Positions 27,917 to 36,399 of a stretch of 62,702 nt of DNA are shown in pieces. Position 1 is the first letter of the stretch, and every line of letters begins with the position of its first letter. The translations under genes and the position numbers were made by a program. This DNA is from Lachnospiraceae bacterium. GTDB lineage: Bacteria; Bacillota; Clostridia; Lachnospirales; Lachnospiraceae. The notes under the pieces were generated by a model. It had not been told where the DNA came from. It made no database searches and was given only the letters and a program-made list of their open reading frames with translations. The stretch lies in assembly GCA_024403235.1 (NCBI GenBank), contig JAKSSF010000014.1, positions 1-62,702 of the forward strand, written 5' to 3'.

Positions 27917-28474
27917 TTATACACGAGAAAGATATTCACCGGTACGGGTATCAATCTTAATCTTGTCTCCCATTTCTACGAATAATGGAACATATACAGT
28001 TGCACCGGTTTCTACTACTGCCGGTTTTGTAGCACCTGTTGCAGTATCACCTTTGAAACCAGGTTCTGTATCGGTAATCTCTAATTCTACAAATAATGGT
28101 GGTTCAATGGCAAATACTTTACCATTGTGAGAACATACTTTACAAATTTCGTTTTCTTTTACGAATTTCAAAGCATCCCCAACTGTCTCTCCATTGAGAG
28201 CAATCTGCTCGTATGTCTCTTGATCCATAAAGTTGTACAAATCTCCATCAGAGTATAAGTACTGCATATCCTGTCTATCAATTCTTGCCTGTGGGCATTT
28301 TTCTGTAGGTCTGAATGTTCTTTCTACTACACCGCCAGAAATAATGTTTTTAAGCTTTGTTCTTACGAAAGCTGCGCCCTTACCAGGTTTTACATGCTGA
28401 AATTCAATAATCTGAAAAATATTATTATCCAATTCGATAGTAATACCATTTCTGAAATCGCCTGCTGAAATCAT
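27917..28474 (-). CDS. efp: Translation elongation factor P
   Basis: 185 residues in three beta-barrel domains. Rescues ribosomes stalled at polyproline. The tip loop reads [12 protein letters not shown], with the conserved lysine near position 31 that is modified in many bacteria. The C-terminal domain holds the usual [16 protein letters not shown]. The ATG follows GAGGAATAAT. Monocistronic with its own terminator. Confidence 0.97.
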   Translation of the reverse strand: MISAGDFRNGITIELDNNIFQIIEFQHVKPGKGAAFVRTKLKNIISGGVVERTFRPTEKCPQARIDRQDMQYLYSDGDLYNFMDQETYEQIALNGETVGDALKFVKENEICKVCSHNGKVFAIEPPLFVELEITDTEPGFKGDTATGATKPAVVETGATVYVPLFVEMGDKIKIDTRTGEYLSRV

Positions 28475-28533
28475 TATTATTCCTCCTCAAAACGTTCACA
28501 ATACAATCTGCATTTATTCTACAGTATCTCAAC

Positions 28534-28962
28534 TTATTTTGCAAGTAAAAAATCAATTGCTTCCAGATATCCGGGAAGTCCTTTCCCATAAATCTGTTTT
28601 TCACAAACCTCTTTGGTAACGGAAATTTTCCGAAACTCTTCTCTTTGGGTAATATCGGAAATATGCACTTCTACCTTAGGGATTTCTACACTGGCCAGTG
28701 CATCCCGAATGGCATAGCTGTAATGGGTAAAGGCGCCGGGATTTATCACAATTCCTTCTGTCCCATCAAAATAGGCTTCTTGAATGCGATCAATAATAGC
28801 ACCTTCATGATTGGACTGGAACACTGCAATCTCACTGCCGGTTGCCGCTCCCTTTTCCTGAATCATTTTCACCAAATCTTCATAGCCTGCTGTACCGTAA
28901 ATTCCTTTTTCCCGAATACCCAGAAAGTTTAAGTTAGGTCCGTTAATTACCAATATCTTCAT
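28534..28962 (-). CDS. aroQ: Type II 3-dehydroquinate dehydratase
   Basis: Third step of the shikimate pathway. 142 residues, a dodecameric small enzyme. NGPNLNFLGIRE, the active-site lid region, NPGAFTHYSYAIRDAL with the catalytic region and VEVHISDI are present. It overlaps aroK by 4 bp and follows aroE-aroK, so three consecutive shikimate steps are co-expressed. Confidence 0.96.
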   Translation of the reverse strand: MKILVINGPNLNFLGIREKGIYGTAGYEDLVKMIQEKGAATGSEIAVFQSNHEGAIIDRIQEAYFDGTEGIVINPGAFTHYSYAIRDALASVEIPKVEVHISDITQREEFRKISVTKEVCEKQIYGKGLPGYLEAIDFLLAK

Positions 28963-29510
28963 TTAGTTTCCCTCCGCTGCATTTGAAATTGTAAATAAGC
29001 TTGTTTTATTTCTTCTTCCAGTTCCGCAATGGTCTTTCCATCCACTGAAATTACCTTTGTTGCCCCCTCTAAATAATAGCCTTCTCTATCTTGCATCAGC
29101 TGTACAATCCTGCCATAAGGATCTTCCGTTTGCAATAACGGTCTGGTGGTATCCTCTTTTAGCCTTTCATAAATGGTTTGGGGACTTGCCTGCAAATATA
29201 CTACAAAGCCAAGTTTTTTCAGCAGTTCTCTATTCTCCGCTTTTACCGGAAGGCCTCCTCCTACAGAAATAACCTGGCTGTCCTTTCTTTCAAACAATTG
29301 TTGCAAATATTGGGTTTCCAATTCTCGAAAATGGGCTTCTCCTTGGGATGCAAAAATCTGAGAAATAGTGCATTTTTCCTTTTGCTCTATCCATTTATCT
29401 GTATCTAACAATGCCATCCGTAAGGCATAGGAAATCTTAATTCCAAGGGTGGATTTTCCACTTCCCATAAATCCCGTTAAAATCAAATTATTCTTCAATT
29501 CCCATTGCAC
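28959..29510 (-). CDS. aroK: Shikimate kinase
   Basis: Phosphorylates shikimate at O3. P-loop GFMGSGKSTLG near residue 14, DTDKWIE (Mg/shikimate site) near 36, and VISVGGGLPV near 80 binding shikimate. 183 residues, normal. It overlaps aroE by 23 bp upstream and aroQ by 4 bp downstream, indicating translational coupling. Confidence 0.95.
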   Translation of the reverse strand: MQWELKNNLILTGFMGSGKSTLGIKISYALRMALLDTDKWIEQKEKCTISQIFASQGEAHFRELETQYLQQLFERKDSQVISVGGGLPVKAENRELLKKLGFVVYLQASPQTIYERLKEDTTRPLLQTEDPYGRIVQLMQDREGYYLEGATKVISVDGKTIAELEEEIKQAYLQFQMQRRETK

Positions 29511-30357
29511 CTTTCATCTTTTCATACACTTCTAGGGCATACTTTTCTGATACTTTTACCTGATTCCATAATTCAAAGGCTTCTACCCCTTGATATAATA
29601 ACATTTTCAAGCCATGATAGGCCTTGCCCCCATGTGCTTTCACCAATTGCATAAATCTTGTATTGGCAGGTCTGTAAATCAAGTCAAAGCCGGTGTGAAC
29701 CTTTTCATAAAAAGCCGGGTCAGAAATCACCACCTCTGTATCCTTTGGCGCAAGACCTACACTGGTGGCCTGAATACATAAATATTTTCCATCCGGAATT
29801 TTCGTGTATTCCTCTAATCCTAAAGGGATTACCAACTCCTTCTCCAGTCCTACATTCACTTCTTTTGCAACCAGTTTTCCTTTTTCCACACTACGGTTAC
29901 AGAGATATACCTTTTTCACACCATAAAAGCCACATAAAAATGCTACAGCTCTGGCTGCTCCGCCGGCCCCCAAGAGAATCACTTCTTCTCCCTCCAAGGA
30001 AATCCCGTAGCTAGCCATGGCACGATACAGCCCGGTCATATCTGTATTATATCCTTTAAAACCACCCTCTGTAGAAACAAGGGTATTTACCGCACCGATT
30101 TTTTCTGCCAAAGGGTCAATTTCTGCCAATGCGGGAATCACTGCACTTTTGTGTGGCACAGTCACATTTAATCCGTGAAGGTGTAAAAGCGATGCCCCTT
30201 TTATAGCAGTTTCCACCTCTTCCGTTACCAGAAAAGGTACATAGACCAAATTGATGCCCATCTTTTCTGCCAGCGTATTGTGAATCAAAGGAGACATAGT
30301 ATGCTCTACCGGATTTCCAATCAAACCACAGGTTTTGGTTTTTCCATCAATGACCAT
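29488..30357 (-). CDS. aroE: Shikimate dehydrogenase
   Basis: NADPH-dependent reduction of 3-dehydroshikimate. NPVEHTMSPLIHN binds shikimate, NVTVPHKSAV carries the catalytic Lys, and GAGGAARAVAF is the nucleotide fold. The C-terminal LLYQGVEAFELW is typical. I chose the ATG at 30357 because AAAGGAGGAATAGAA sits just upstream; a reading from 30399 adds 14 residues that run into yqeG. 289 residues. Confidence 0.96.
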   Translation of the reverse strand: MVIDGKTKTCGLIGNPVEHTMSPLIHNTLAEKMGINLVYVPFLVTEEVETAIKGASLLHLHGLNVTVPHKSAVIPALAEIDPLAEKIGAVNTLVSTEGGFKGYNTDMTGLYRAMASYGISLEGEEVILLGAGGAARAVAFLCGFYGVKKVYLCNRSVEKGKLVAKEVNVGLEKELVIPLGLEEYTKIPDGKYLCIQATSVGLAPKDTEVVISDPAFYEKVHTGFDLIYRPANTRFMQLVKAHGGKAYHGLKMLLYQGVEAFELWNQVKVSEKYALEVYEKMKGAMGIEE

Positions 30358-30868
30358 TTCTATTCCTCCTTTGTTCTTTCTCATAAAAATGTAAAACAAT
30401 CTTTTCCAAATATCGCTTCAGCACGATTTGAATCTCTTCTTTTTTATCAATGGGTTTTACCAAAATGGTATAAATTCCTAACCTTTTTGCTCCCCACACA
30501 TCTGTAAAAAGCTGGTCTCCTACAAACAATGTAGTATCTCTATCGGTTCTCATTTGCTTCATAGCAGCAAGGTAATTTTTCCCCTTCGGTTTCCCTGCCT
30601 TGTAAATATAAGGGGAATGTACCTGCTTGGCAAAACGCTTTACACGAGGTTCTTTATTATTGGACAAAAGCATGGTTTCAAATCCCATAGAATGCAGTCT
30701 GTCAAACAAAGCAATACTTCTTTCATCTGCCGGTGCATCATGTTCTACCAATGTATTATCAATATCAAAAATCACCCCCCGATACCCTTTTTTATACCAG
30801 TCTTCAAAAGGAATCCCATAAGTGGAATCCTGTATTTCATGGGGATAAAAACATGCCAAAAATCCCAT
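30347..30868 (-). CDS. yqeG: YqeG-type HAD phosphatase
   Basis: HAD superfamily subclass IIIA, 173 residues. Motif I FDIDNTLVEHD, motif II LLSNNKE, lysine AGKPKGKN and motif III FVGDQLFTDVWGAKRLG are all present. B. subtilis YqeG belongs to the same family and lies near aroE/yqeH, which fits this context; its natural substrate is unsettled. Overlaps aroE by 11 bp. Confidence 0.92.
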   Translation of the reverse strand: MGFLACFYPHEIQDSTYGIPFEDWYKKGYRGVIFDIDNTLVEHDAPADERSIALFDRLHSMGFETMLLSNNKEPRVKRFAKQVHSPYIYKAGKPKGKNYLAAMKQMRTDRDTTLFVGDQLFTDVWGAKRLGIYTILVKPIDKKEEIQIVLKRYLEKIVLHFYEKEQRRNRNGH

Positions 30869-30893
30869 AACAACTCCTAAACTTCCAAAAAAA

Positions 30894-30911
30894 GAGCAGT
30901 TTGCACTGCTC
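30894..30911 (-). terminator. nrdR terminator
   Basis: GAGCAGT/ACTGCTC with a 4-nt loop, then seven T on the minus strand. Confidence 0.85.
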
Positions 30912-30930
30912 CTTTTCCTTTCTCAGCGTA

Positions 30931-31389
30931 CTATTTTCCTGAACTCATAACCTTCTTCAATTCATCCATGAAAGTATTGATATCTTTAAATTCACGATAA
31001 ACAGAAGCAAATCTAACATAAGCAACGGTGTCTAAATCTTTCAGCTTGTCCATAACCAATTCGCCGATTACATCACTGGAGATTTCCTTCTCTTCCAAAT
31101 TGAATACTTCTGTTTCTACAGCATCCACTAAATTGGAAATCTGCAAGGCACTAATTGGTCTTTTATGGCAAGCACGCAACACACCTGCCTGAATTTTTTC
31201 ACGATCAAAGGTTTCCCGATTCTCATCCTTTTTAATAACAATCAAAGGAATGGTATCCACTTTCTCATAGGTGGTAAATCGTTTCCCACATTCGTCACAG
31301 GCGCGTCTTCGGCGAATAGCATTACTCTCCTCAGCAGGTCTGGAATCAATAACACGAATATTATCACTATTACAATACGGACACTTCAT
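30931..31389 (-). CDS. nrdR: Ribonucleotide reductase repressor NrdR
   Basis: 152 residues. N-terminal zinc ribbon (C3, C6, C31, C34), then an ATP-cone domain (VIKKDENRETFDREKIQAGV). Senses ATP/dATP and represses nrd genes. It is divergent from sigG; a palindrome resembling an NrdR box lies 24 bp upstream of its start, which suggests autoregulation. Confidence 0.97.
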   Translation of the reverse strand: MKCPYCNSDNIRVIDSRPAEESNAIRRRRACDECGKRFTTYEKVDTIPLIVIKKDENRETFDREKIQAGVLRACHKRPISALQISNLVDAVETEVFNLEEKEISSDVIGELVMDKLKDLDTVAYVRFASVYREFKDINTFMDELKKVMSSGK

Positions 31390-31412
31390 AAGGCACCTAA
31401 TCTCCTCTTCTC

Positions 31413-31428
31413 ATACTATATCTAGTAT
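31413..31428. promoter_or_regulatory. NrdR-box-like palindrome
   Basis: A perfect 6-bp inverted repeat ATACTA-TATC-TAGTAT, close to the known NrdR box shape ACAC(T/A)ATATAT(A/T)GTGT. It lies between nrdR and sigG. NrdR boxes usually come in pairs; I see only one clear copy. Confidence 0.45.
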
Positions 31429-31529
31429 AGAAGAAAAGAAGAAGCATGTCAAAGTATTATGTATAAATTTCCTTGGTTTGGTAAATCCTTGGTAATAAGT
31501 TTTGGAAAAACAACAAGGAGGTCCATGAA

Positions 31530-32306
31530 ATGCAAGGAAAAGTTGAAATATGTGGTATTAATACAGCAAAGCTTCCCCTGTTACAATCTAGCGAAAAGGA
31601 ATCTTTATTTTCACAAATCTATCAGGGCGATAAAAGAGCCAGAGAAAAATATATTGAGGGGAATCTTCGATTGGTGTTAAGTGTTTTGAAACGCTTTCGC
31701 TTGACTGCAGAAAATGCAGATGATTTATTTCAGATTGGTTGTATTGGCCTAATGAAAGCCATTGATAATTTCGATACCTCCTTACAAGTGAAGTTTTCCA
31801 CTTATGCGGTACCCATGATTCAAGGAGAGATTAAAAGATACTTAAGAGATTCCAGTTGTATTCGGGTTTCCAGATCAGTCAAGGATATCGCTTACAAAGC
31901 CTTGTATACCAAGGAAGCCATGGCAAAGAAAAATCTAAAGGAGCCTACTCTTGCAGAGCTTTCTGAAGAAATCGGTGTGCCCAAAGAAGATATCTCTTAT
32001 GCTTTAGATGCCATTCAAAATCCCCTCAGTTTATATGAACCTGTTTACACCCAGGGTGGAGACACCTTATATGTAATGGATCAGGTCAGTGATAAGAAAA
32101 ATAAAGAAGATAACTGGGTGGAGCAGCTTTCCCTTCGAGAAGCCATCCACCGTCTGTCCCCCAAAGAACAGGAAATCATCAGACTTCGTTTTTTTGATGG
32201 AAAGACCCAGATGGAGGTAGCCGCCTTTGTAAAGATTTCCCAAGCCCAGGTAAGCCGTCTGGAAAAGGAAGCCCTTTCCTCTATGCGAAAATTTTTAGCC
32301 TCCTAA
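31530..32306 (+). CDS. sigG: Late forespore sigma factor SigG
   Basis: 258 residues, sigma-70 family without region 1.1. N-terminal VEICGINTAKLPLL is the SigG anti-sigma-contact segment. Region 2 is around DLFQIGCIGLMKAIDNFD, region 3 around EPTLAELSEEIGVP, and region 4 ends in the HTH VAAFVKISQAQVSRLEKEAL. AAGGAGG precedes the ATG. In B. subtilis it follows spoIIGA-sigE on the same strand; here it runs towards them from the opposite side. Confidence 0.94.
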   Translation: MQGKVEICGINTAKLPLLQSSEKESLFSQIYQGDKRAREKYIEGNLRLVLSVLKRFRLTAENADDLFQIGCIGLMKAIDNFDTSLQVKFSTYAVPMIQGEIKRYLRDSSCIRVSRSVKDIAYKALYTKEAMAKKNLKEPTLAELSEEIGVPKEDISYALDAIQNPLSLYEPVYTQGGDTLYVMDQVSDKKNKEDNWVEQLSLREAIHRLSPKEQEIIRLRFFDGKTQMEVAAFVKISQAQVSRLEKEALSSMRKFLAS

Positions 32307-32355
32307 TAGCACCTACTGCCACCCTCTCTCATATAGTATAGAAGAGGTGGCAGTT

Positions 32356-32586
32356 ATGAACTATTCTGAGTTAAGAAGAAAAGAAGTAGTAAATATGAGA
32401 AACTGTAAAAAACTAGGTCATGTAACGGACTTGGAATTTGATCAGTGCACAGGCTGTATCTGCAGTATTAAAGTATCTCACTGCTTTCCTTTCTTCCCCT
32501 TTTTTCAATTGGAAGAGGACCTTGTCATTCCCTTCCCAAAAATTCGTCAAATAGGACCCGACATCATTATCGTGGAAACCTGCTAA
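32356..32586 (+). CDS. ylmC: YlmC/YmxH-family sporulation protein
   Basis: About 76 residues, PRC-barrel fold ([42 protein letters not shown]). In B. subtilis ylmC/ymxH are sporulation genes of unclear role. I chose the ATG at 32356 after AAGAGGTGG; a GTG at 32347 is possible. Its stop codon overlaps that of sigE by 3-4 bp, so the two genes converge with no room for a terminator. Confidence 0.85.
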   Translation: MNYSELRRKEVVNMRNCKKLGHVTDLEFDQCTGCICSIKVSHCFPFFPFFQLEEDLVIPFPKIRQIGPDIIIVETC

Positions 32587-33317
32587 TACTTCTCTATCTC
32601 CTTTTTCAGCCGTTTCATAATCCGCTTTTCCAATCGGGAAATGTAGGATTGTGAAATGCCCAGTACTTCTGCCACCTCTTTTTGTGTCATTTCCTCTCCA
32701 TTGTTGCAATTTAATCCGAAACGCATATGTATAATTCTTCGTTCTCTTTCCCCCAAACTGGAAATGGCCTTCCGTAGTAATTTTCCTTCTAATTCTGTTT
32801 CAATATCTTTATAGGTGGTATCTTCCTCTGTTCCCAGAATGTCTGATAATAGCAATTCGTTTCCGTCCCAATCCACATTCAGTGGCTCATCGATGGACAC
32901 CTCCAGTTTGTTTTTACTGTTTTTTCGTAGATACATCAAAATTTCATTTTCAATACAACGAGAAGCATAGGTGGCTAACTTAATATTTTTATCCGGATTA
33001 AAGGTGTTGATAGATTTAATCAAGCCAATGGTACCAATAGAAATCAAATCCTCCACTCCTACTCCTGTATTATCAAATTTCTTTGCAATATAGACTACCA
33101 ATCGTAAATTATGTTCAATTAAAATGGACCTGGCTTTTGTATCCGCTTCGCTGCCCAAATCAGCCAACACCTGATTTTCTTCCTCCACCTTTAAGGGCGG
33201 TGGCAATACATCCGGTCCTCCAATATAATGGATATCTCCACACTCTTTTTTCTCTCTTTTTTCCATGGGCTGTATGGTAAACCATATTCGTTCCCAAGGT
33301 GCAATACTTCCTATCAA
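32583..33317 (-). CDS. sigE: Mother-cell sigma factor SigE (pro-form)
   Basis: 244 residues. The start ([16 protein letters not shown]..) is the amphipathic pro-sequence that SpoIIGA removes. [14 protein letters not shown] opens the mature factor, region 2 has [17 protein letters not shown], and region 4.2 has [20 protein letters not shown]. It overlaps spoIIGA by 4 bp (translational coupling), as in all spoIIG operons. Confidence 0.96.
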   Translation of the reverse strand: MIGSIAPWERIWFTIQPMEKREKKECGDIHYIGGPDVLPPPLKVEEENQVLADLGSEADTKARSILIEHNLRLVVYIAKKFDNTGVGVEDLISIGTIGLIKSINTFNPDKNIKLATYASRCIENEILMYLRKNSKNKLEVSIDEPLNVDWDGNELLLSDILGTEEDTTYKDIETELEGKLLRKAISSLGERERRIIHMRFGLNCNNGEEMTQKEVAEVLGISQSYISRLEKRIMKRLKKEIEKY

Positions 33318-34189
33318 TGCTTTTTCCTCCTGCTAGTCTTCAAATTAGGGTGTAATATCATCTGGTATTGCTTTTCTGCGGAAAGTGTATTTGGCACCAG
33401 TGCGATGCGAACCTGCTCTATCTCTATCACACCATTCTCCTGAAAAATGGTTAATTTTGGAAATAAGTAACTTTTCAATAGGCCTCGTTCTTCTCCCACA
33501 CTATGATAAGGAATTACTCGCAATGTCTGGGAAGGAAAGCTTTCTCCGGTATTCTCCAAAACCGACTCTGCCAAAAGACAAACAGGGCTTTGATCCATTG
33601 GATCCACCAACCCATTTCCCGTATCCCACAGTGCCCAAATCGTTTTTTCTGTCCCATCACATAACTGTAATTTCGCAGAAACAATGCTCTCTGTGCCAAA
33701 AACTCTGATACTTTTTAAGATATGGCAAAAGAAAAGACTGCATATACTAACGCTTGTGGGCAGTACAAAAAGTTGTATGGATTCTGCTACTATCCTGGTT
33801 TCCAGTTCCACCATGCCACCCAAAAGAACAGAGGACAAACAATACACCGCTGAGATTTTTCCGGATATCAGTAACTGTTTGGGTAAAAAAACGATTTGTA
33901 AAATCAAATATGTAACAGGCAAAAAGGAACACAAAGTGCCCATCAATGGATGGGAAAAAGGAATACAAACCAGAATTCCCAATTCTAACACTGCGCCCAA
34001 CACTGCACCAAATACCATTCGCTTGGGTTTTAAAAAATATCCAAGCCAGTGCTTCACCAAATACAAACTCCAAAAATTTATCAGGCTGTGATACAACAAA
34101 AACAAATCCCAATAGATTGCAAAGATGATATCACCTCTTTCTGTGTCCATTGTAGAAAGTGATGTTCGAAAAAATTGTCGAATTTCCAT
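33314..34189 (-). CDS. spoIIGA: Sigma-E processing peptidase SpoIIGA
   Basis: Membrane aspartyl protease that activates pro-SigE at the septum. Five hydrophobic helices, then a soluble domain with the catalytic motif ALWDTGNGL (D189 in this reading). Coordinates show the longest reading from ATG 34189. The promoter and Spo0A boxes (34149-34182) lie inside that extension, and a near-perfect Shine-Dalgarno (AAAGAGGTGAT) points to a start near 34126, where the codon is ATC. So the first 21 residues are probably not translated. The coding identity is firm; the start is not. Confidence 0.9.
   Translation of the reverse strand: MEIRQFFRTSLSTMDTERGDIIFAIYWDLFLLYHSLINFWSLYLVKHWLGYFLKPKRMVFGAVLGAVLELGILVCIPFSHPLMGTLCSFLPVTYLILQIVFLPKQLLISGKISAVYCLSSVLLGGMVELETRIVAESIQLFVLPTSVSICSLFFCHILKSIRVFGTESIVSAKLQLCDGTEKTIWALWDTGNGLVDPMDQSPVCLLAESVLENTGESFPSQTLRVIPYHSVGEERGLLKSYLFPKLTIFQENGVIEIEQVRIALVPNTLSAEKQYQMILHPNLKTSRRKKH
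34149..34182 (-). promoter_or_regulatory. spoIIG-type promoter with Spo0A boxes
   Basis: -35 TCGACA (34176-34181) and -10 TACAAT (34149-34154) are 21 bp apart. The -35 overlaps a perfect 0A box (TGTCGAA on plus, 34176-34182), and a second 0A-like TTCGAA lies at 34165-34170. The B. subtilis spoIIG promoter is known for a 22-bp spacer and Spo0A boxes at the -35, so this is a close match in design. Confidence 0.7.
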
Positions 34190-34227
34190 AAATCATTCCA
34201 ATTATTTTCCCCAAATTAACGACAAAA

Positions 34228-34254
34228 AAAGACCAGACAATTTGTCTGGTCTTT
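34228..34254 (-). terminator. ftsZ terminator
   Basis: AAAGACCAGAC/GTCTGGTCTTT, 5-nt loop, then T7 on the minus strand, between ftsZ and spoIIGA. Confidence 0.88.
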
Positions 34255-34274
34255 AGAAAAAATATTCTGCACAA

Positions 34275-35447
34275 TTATTTGTTTTTCGTTAAGAAATCCG
34301 GAATTTTCAAGGAGTTATCTTCTACCTTGCTGCGAATATCTGCAGGCTTCTGAATGCCTGTAAAGACTTTCTGTGGAGCGCTTGGCTGAGAAGCAATATT
34401 TTGTACATTTACAGTCTTCCCTACTCCTGCAGAAGACATATTAGATCGAATATTAGGAATGGTAGAACGCATTCCGGAAACAGGTTTCTTTGGAGCTGCA
34501 CTTTCAATACCGGTAGCAATCAAAGTAACACGACAATAATCAGCCTGATCTTCTTCATAGTTTGCACCGAAGATAACATTCACATCTTCTCCTGTAATAT
34601 CCTGCACATAAGAAGCTGCTTCATATACATCCTGAATAGAAATATTACCGGATACATTTAAGATAATATCAGTAGCACCTGCAATAGTGGTCTCTAACAA
34701 TGGACTTTCTACAGCCTTCTTGGTTGCTTCGATCGCTTTCTCTTCTCCGGAAGCTTCCCCAATACCAATATGGGCAATACCTTTGTCCTTCATAACGGTC
34801 TGTACATCGGCGAAATCCAGGTTAATGATGGAAGGTTTATTAATCAAGTCAGTGATACCCTGTACACCCTGCTGTAATACTTCATCCGCTTTCTTTAAAG
34901 CATCCGGCATAGAGGTACGCTTGTCCACAATTTCCAAAATCTTATCATTTGGAATCACAATCAAAGTATCTACTACAGTATGCAATCTTTCAATACCGGC
35001 TAAGGCATTGGTCATACGGGTACGGGATTCGAAACGGAAAGGTTTTGTTACAACACCTAAGGTCAAGATACCCATATCCTTTGCAATCTTTGCTACTACC
35101 GGAGCAGCACCGGTTCCGGTACCACCACCCATACCACAGGTTACAAATACCATGTCCGCACCTGTCAGTACTTCTTTAATCTCTTCGTAGCTTTCCTCTG
35201 CAGCCTTCTCGCCTACTTCAGGCTTTGCACCTGCACCTAACCCTTTGGTCAGTTTTTCACCGATCTGCAAAAGTTTATTGGCTTTACAAAGCTTCAAATC
35301 CATACGGTCTGTATTGATACCAATGAATTCTACACCTACGATTTGCTCACTAATCATTCTATTTACAGCGTTGTTACCTGCGCCACCAACACCAACTACT
35401 ACTATCTTTGCCGCAGTTTCCGCTTCATCTATCTTAATCTCTAACAA
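34275..35447 (-). CDS. ftsZ: Cell division GTPase FtsZ
   Basis: Tubulin homologue forming the Z ring, about 390 residues. [14 protein letters not shown] and the tubulin signature [10 protein letters not shown] bind GTP. NLDFADV is the T7 loop. The C-terminal [12 protein letters not shown] is the conserved peptide that binds FtsA/SepF-type anchors. AAGGAGG with 7-bp spacing picks the TTG at 35447; a GTG at 35480 has no ribosome-binding site. ftsA and sepF are not beside it. Confidence 0.97.
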   Translation of the reverse strand: MLEIKIDEAETAAKIVVVGVGGAGNNAVNRMISEQIVGVEFIGINTDRMDLKLCKANKLLQIGEKLTKGLGAGAKPEVGEKAAEESYEEIKEVLTGADMVFVTCGMGGGTGTGAAPVVAKIAKDMGILTLGVVTKPFRFESRTRMTNALAGIERLHTVVDTLIVIPNDKILEIVDKRTSMPDALKKADEVLQQGVQGITDLINKPSIINLDFADVQTVMKDKGIAHIGIGEASGEEKAIEATKKAVESPLLETTIAGATDIILNVSGNISIQDVYEAASYVQDITGEDVNVIFGANYEEDQADYCRVTLIATGIESAAPKKPVSGMRSTIPNIRSNMSSAGVGKTVNVQNIASQPSAPQKVFTGIQKPADIRSKVEDNSLKIPDFLTKNK

Positions 35448-35547
35448 AGGTCTTTCCTCCTTATCCAAAAAAATACCCACACATAATCATTAAATATATT
35501 ATAATTATTTTGTAATTTATTCAATATCTTTTTGAAAAAAAATTGAT

Positions 35548-36384
35548 TCATTCTTGAGACAATTCCTCTTCTTCTTTTCCAAACTCCTCGTCCATCTCAA
35601 AAACGATATTTTTGGTACCTTTTTGATAATTTTCCAAATGTAAAACCCCCTTTTTCCCGTCCAATTCCGGTAATATATTTTTTAAACGAAGAATCTTATC
35701 ATCAATATTTTCCTGATCTCCAAATTTTACCCGTACATTTTGGAAGAAAAAGGTCATATCCAATTTACTATCAAAATATATTTTTGAAGCTTGAATACCA
35801 TATTTTTCCAACAACTGTGAAATATCTAAAATAGACTGAAATAAGGATGGGTCTTCTATCGGCAAAACCTGATATAAAGTAACATTGTCAAATTTTAAGC
35901 CTGCAATTTCCGGTACATTTGCAGTTTTTACTTTAGAGCTTTCTACCACAACACCATCTTTATCAAAGTAAATATAATTTCCTAAATACTCTACATACCC
36001 TGCGATTACCTTTTCATACACCCGAATATGAATGGCATGAGGAGACTGAATGGTCACTGTCATTTTATCCACAAAAGGGATTCCCTTGATACTCTTCCCT
36101 CTATACTTGAAAAACAGGTATAAAGAATTTTTCTCCCACTCCTTTTCCATGACCATGGAAATAATTTCTTCACTGGTATAATGGGCATTGCCTTCTACCG
36201 TAGTCTTCTCTACTTTGCCAAAATACAAGATTGCTGCCAGTAATAGGGTTAGGAGAAAAATAGCTCCAAACGCAATCCAAACCGGCTTTCCTATGTGTGG
36301 CAAAGACAGAGTCGGCATAGTCCATTGTCGTCTATTCTTTTTTATGAATTTCTTTTTTGTTTTTTTCTTTTTTCTTTTTTTCAA
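35548..36384 (-). CDS. ftsQ: Cell division protein FtsQ/DivIB
   Basis: 278 residues: a very Lys-rich cytoplasmic tail, one TM helix (WIAFGAIFLLTLLLAAILYF), a POTRA domain (VEGNAHYTSEEIISMV) and a beta domain. Part of the divisome. TTG start behind AAGAAAAGG. Acidic C-terminus (EEFGKEEEELSQE). It follows murA by 15 bp. Confidence 0.9.
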   Translation of the reverse strand: MKKRKKKKTKKKFIKKNRRQWTMPTLSLPHIGKPVWIAFGAIFLLTLLLAAILYFGKVEKTTVEGNAHYTSEEIISMVMEKEWEKNSLYLFFKYRGKSIKGIPFVDKMTVTIQSPHAIHIRVYEKVIAGYVEYLGNYIYFDKDGVVVESSKVKTANVPEIAGLKFDNVTLYQVLPIEDPSLFQSILDISQLLEKYGIQASKIYFDSKLDMTFFFQNVRVKFGDQENIDDKILRLKNILPELDGKKGVLHLENYQKGTKNIVFEMDEEFGKEEEELSQE

Positions 36385-36399
36385 TACTGATACCTTTTC

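Noticed and set aside
27917-30399. T-box or riboswitch ahead of the aro genes
   Set aside because: Spaces between genes are under 80 bp or overlapping; no conserved riboswitch core seen.
31165-31680. Plus-strand frames over nrdR and the sigG start (31165-31425, 31271-31495, 31459-31680)
   Set aside because: They lie over nrdR or start before the sigG ribosome site in another frame; no support.
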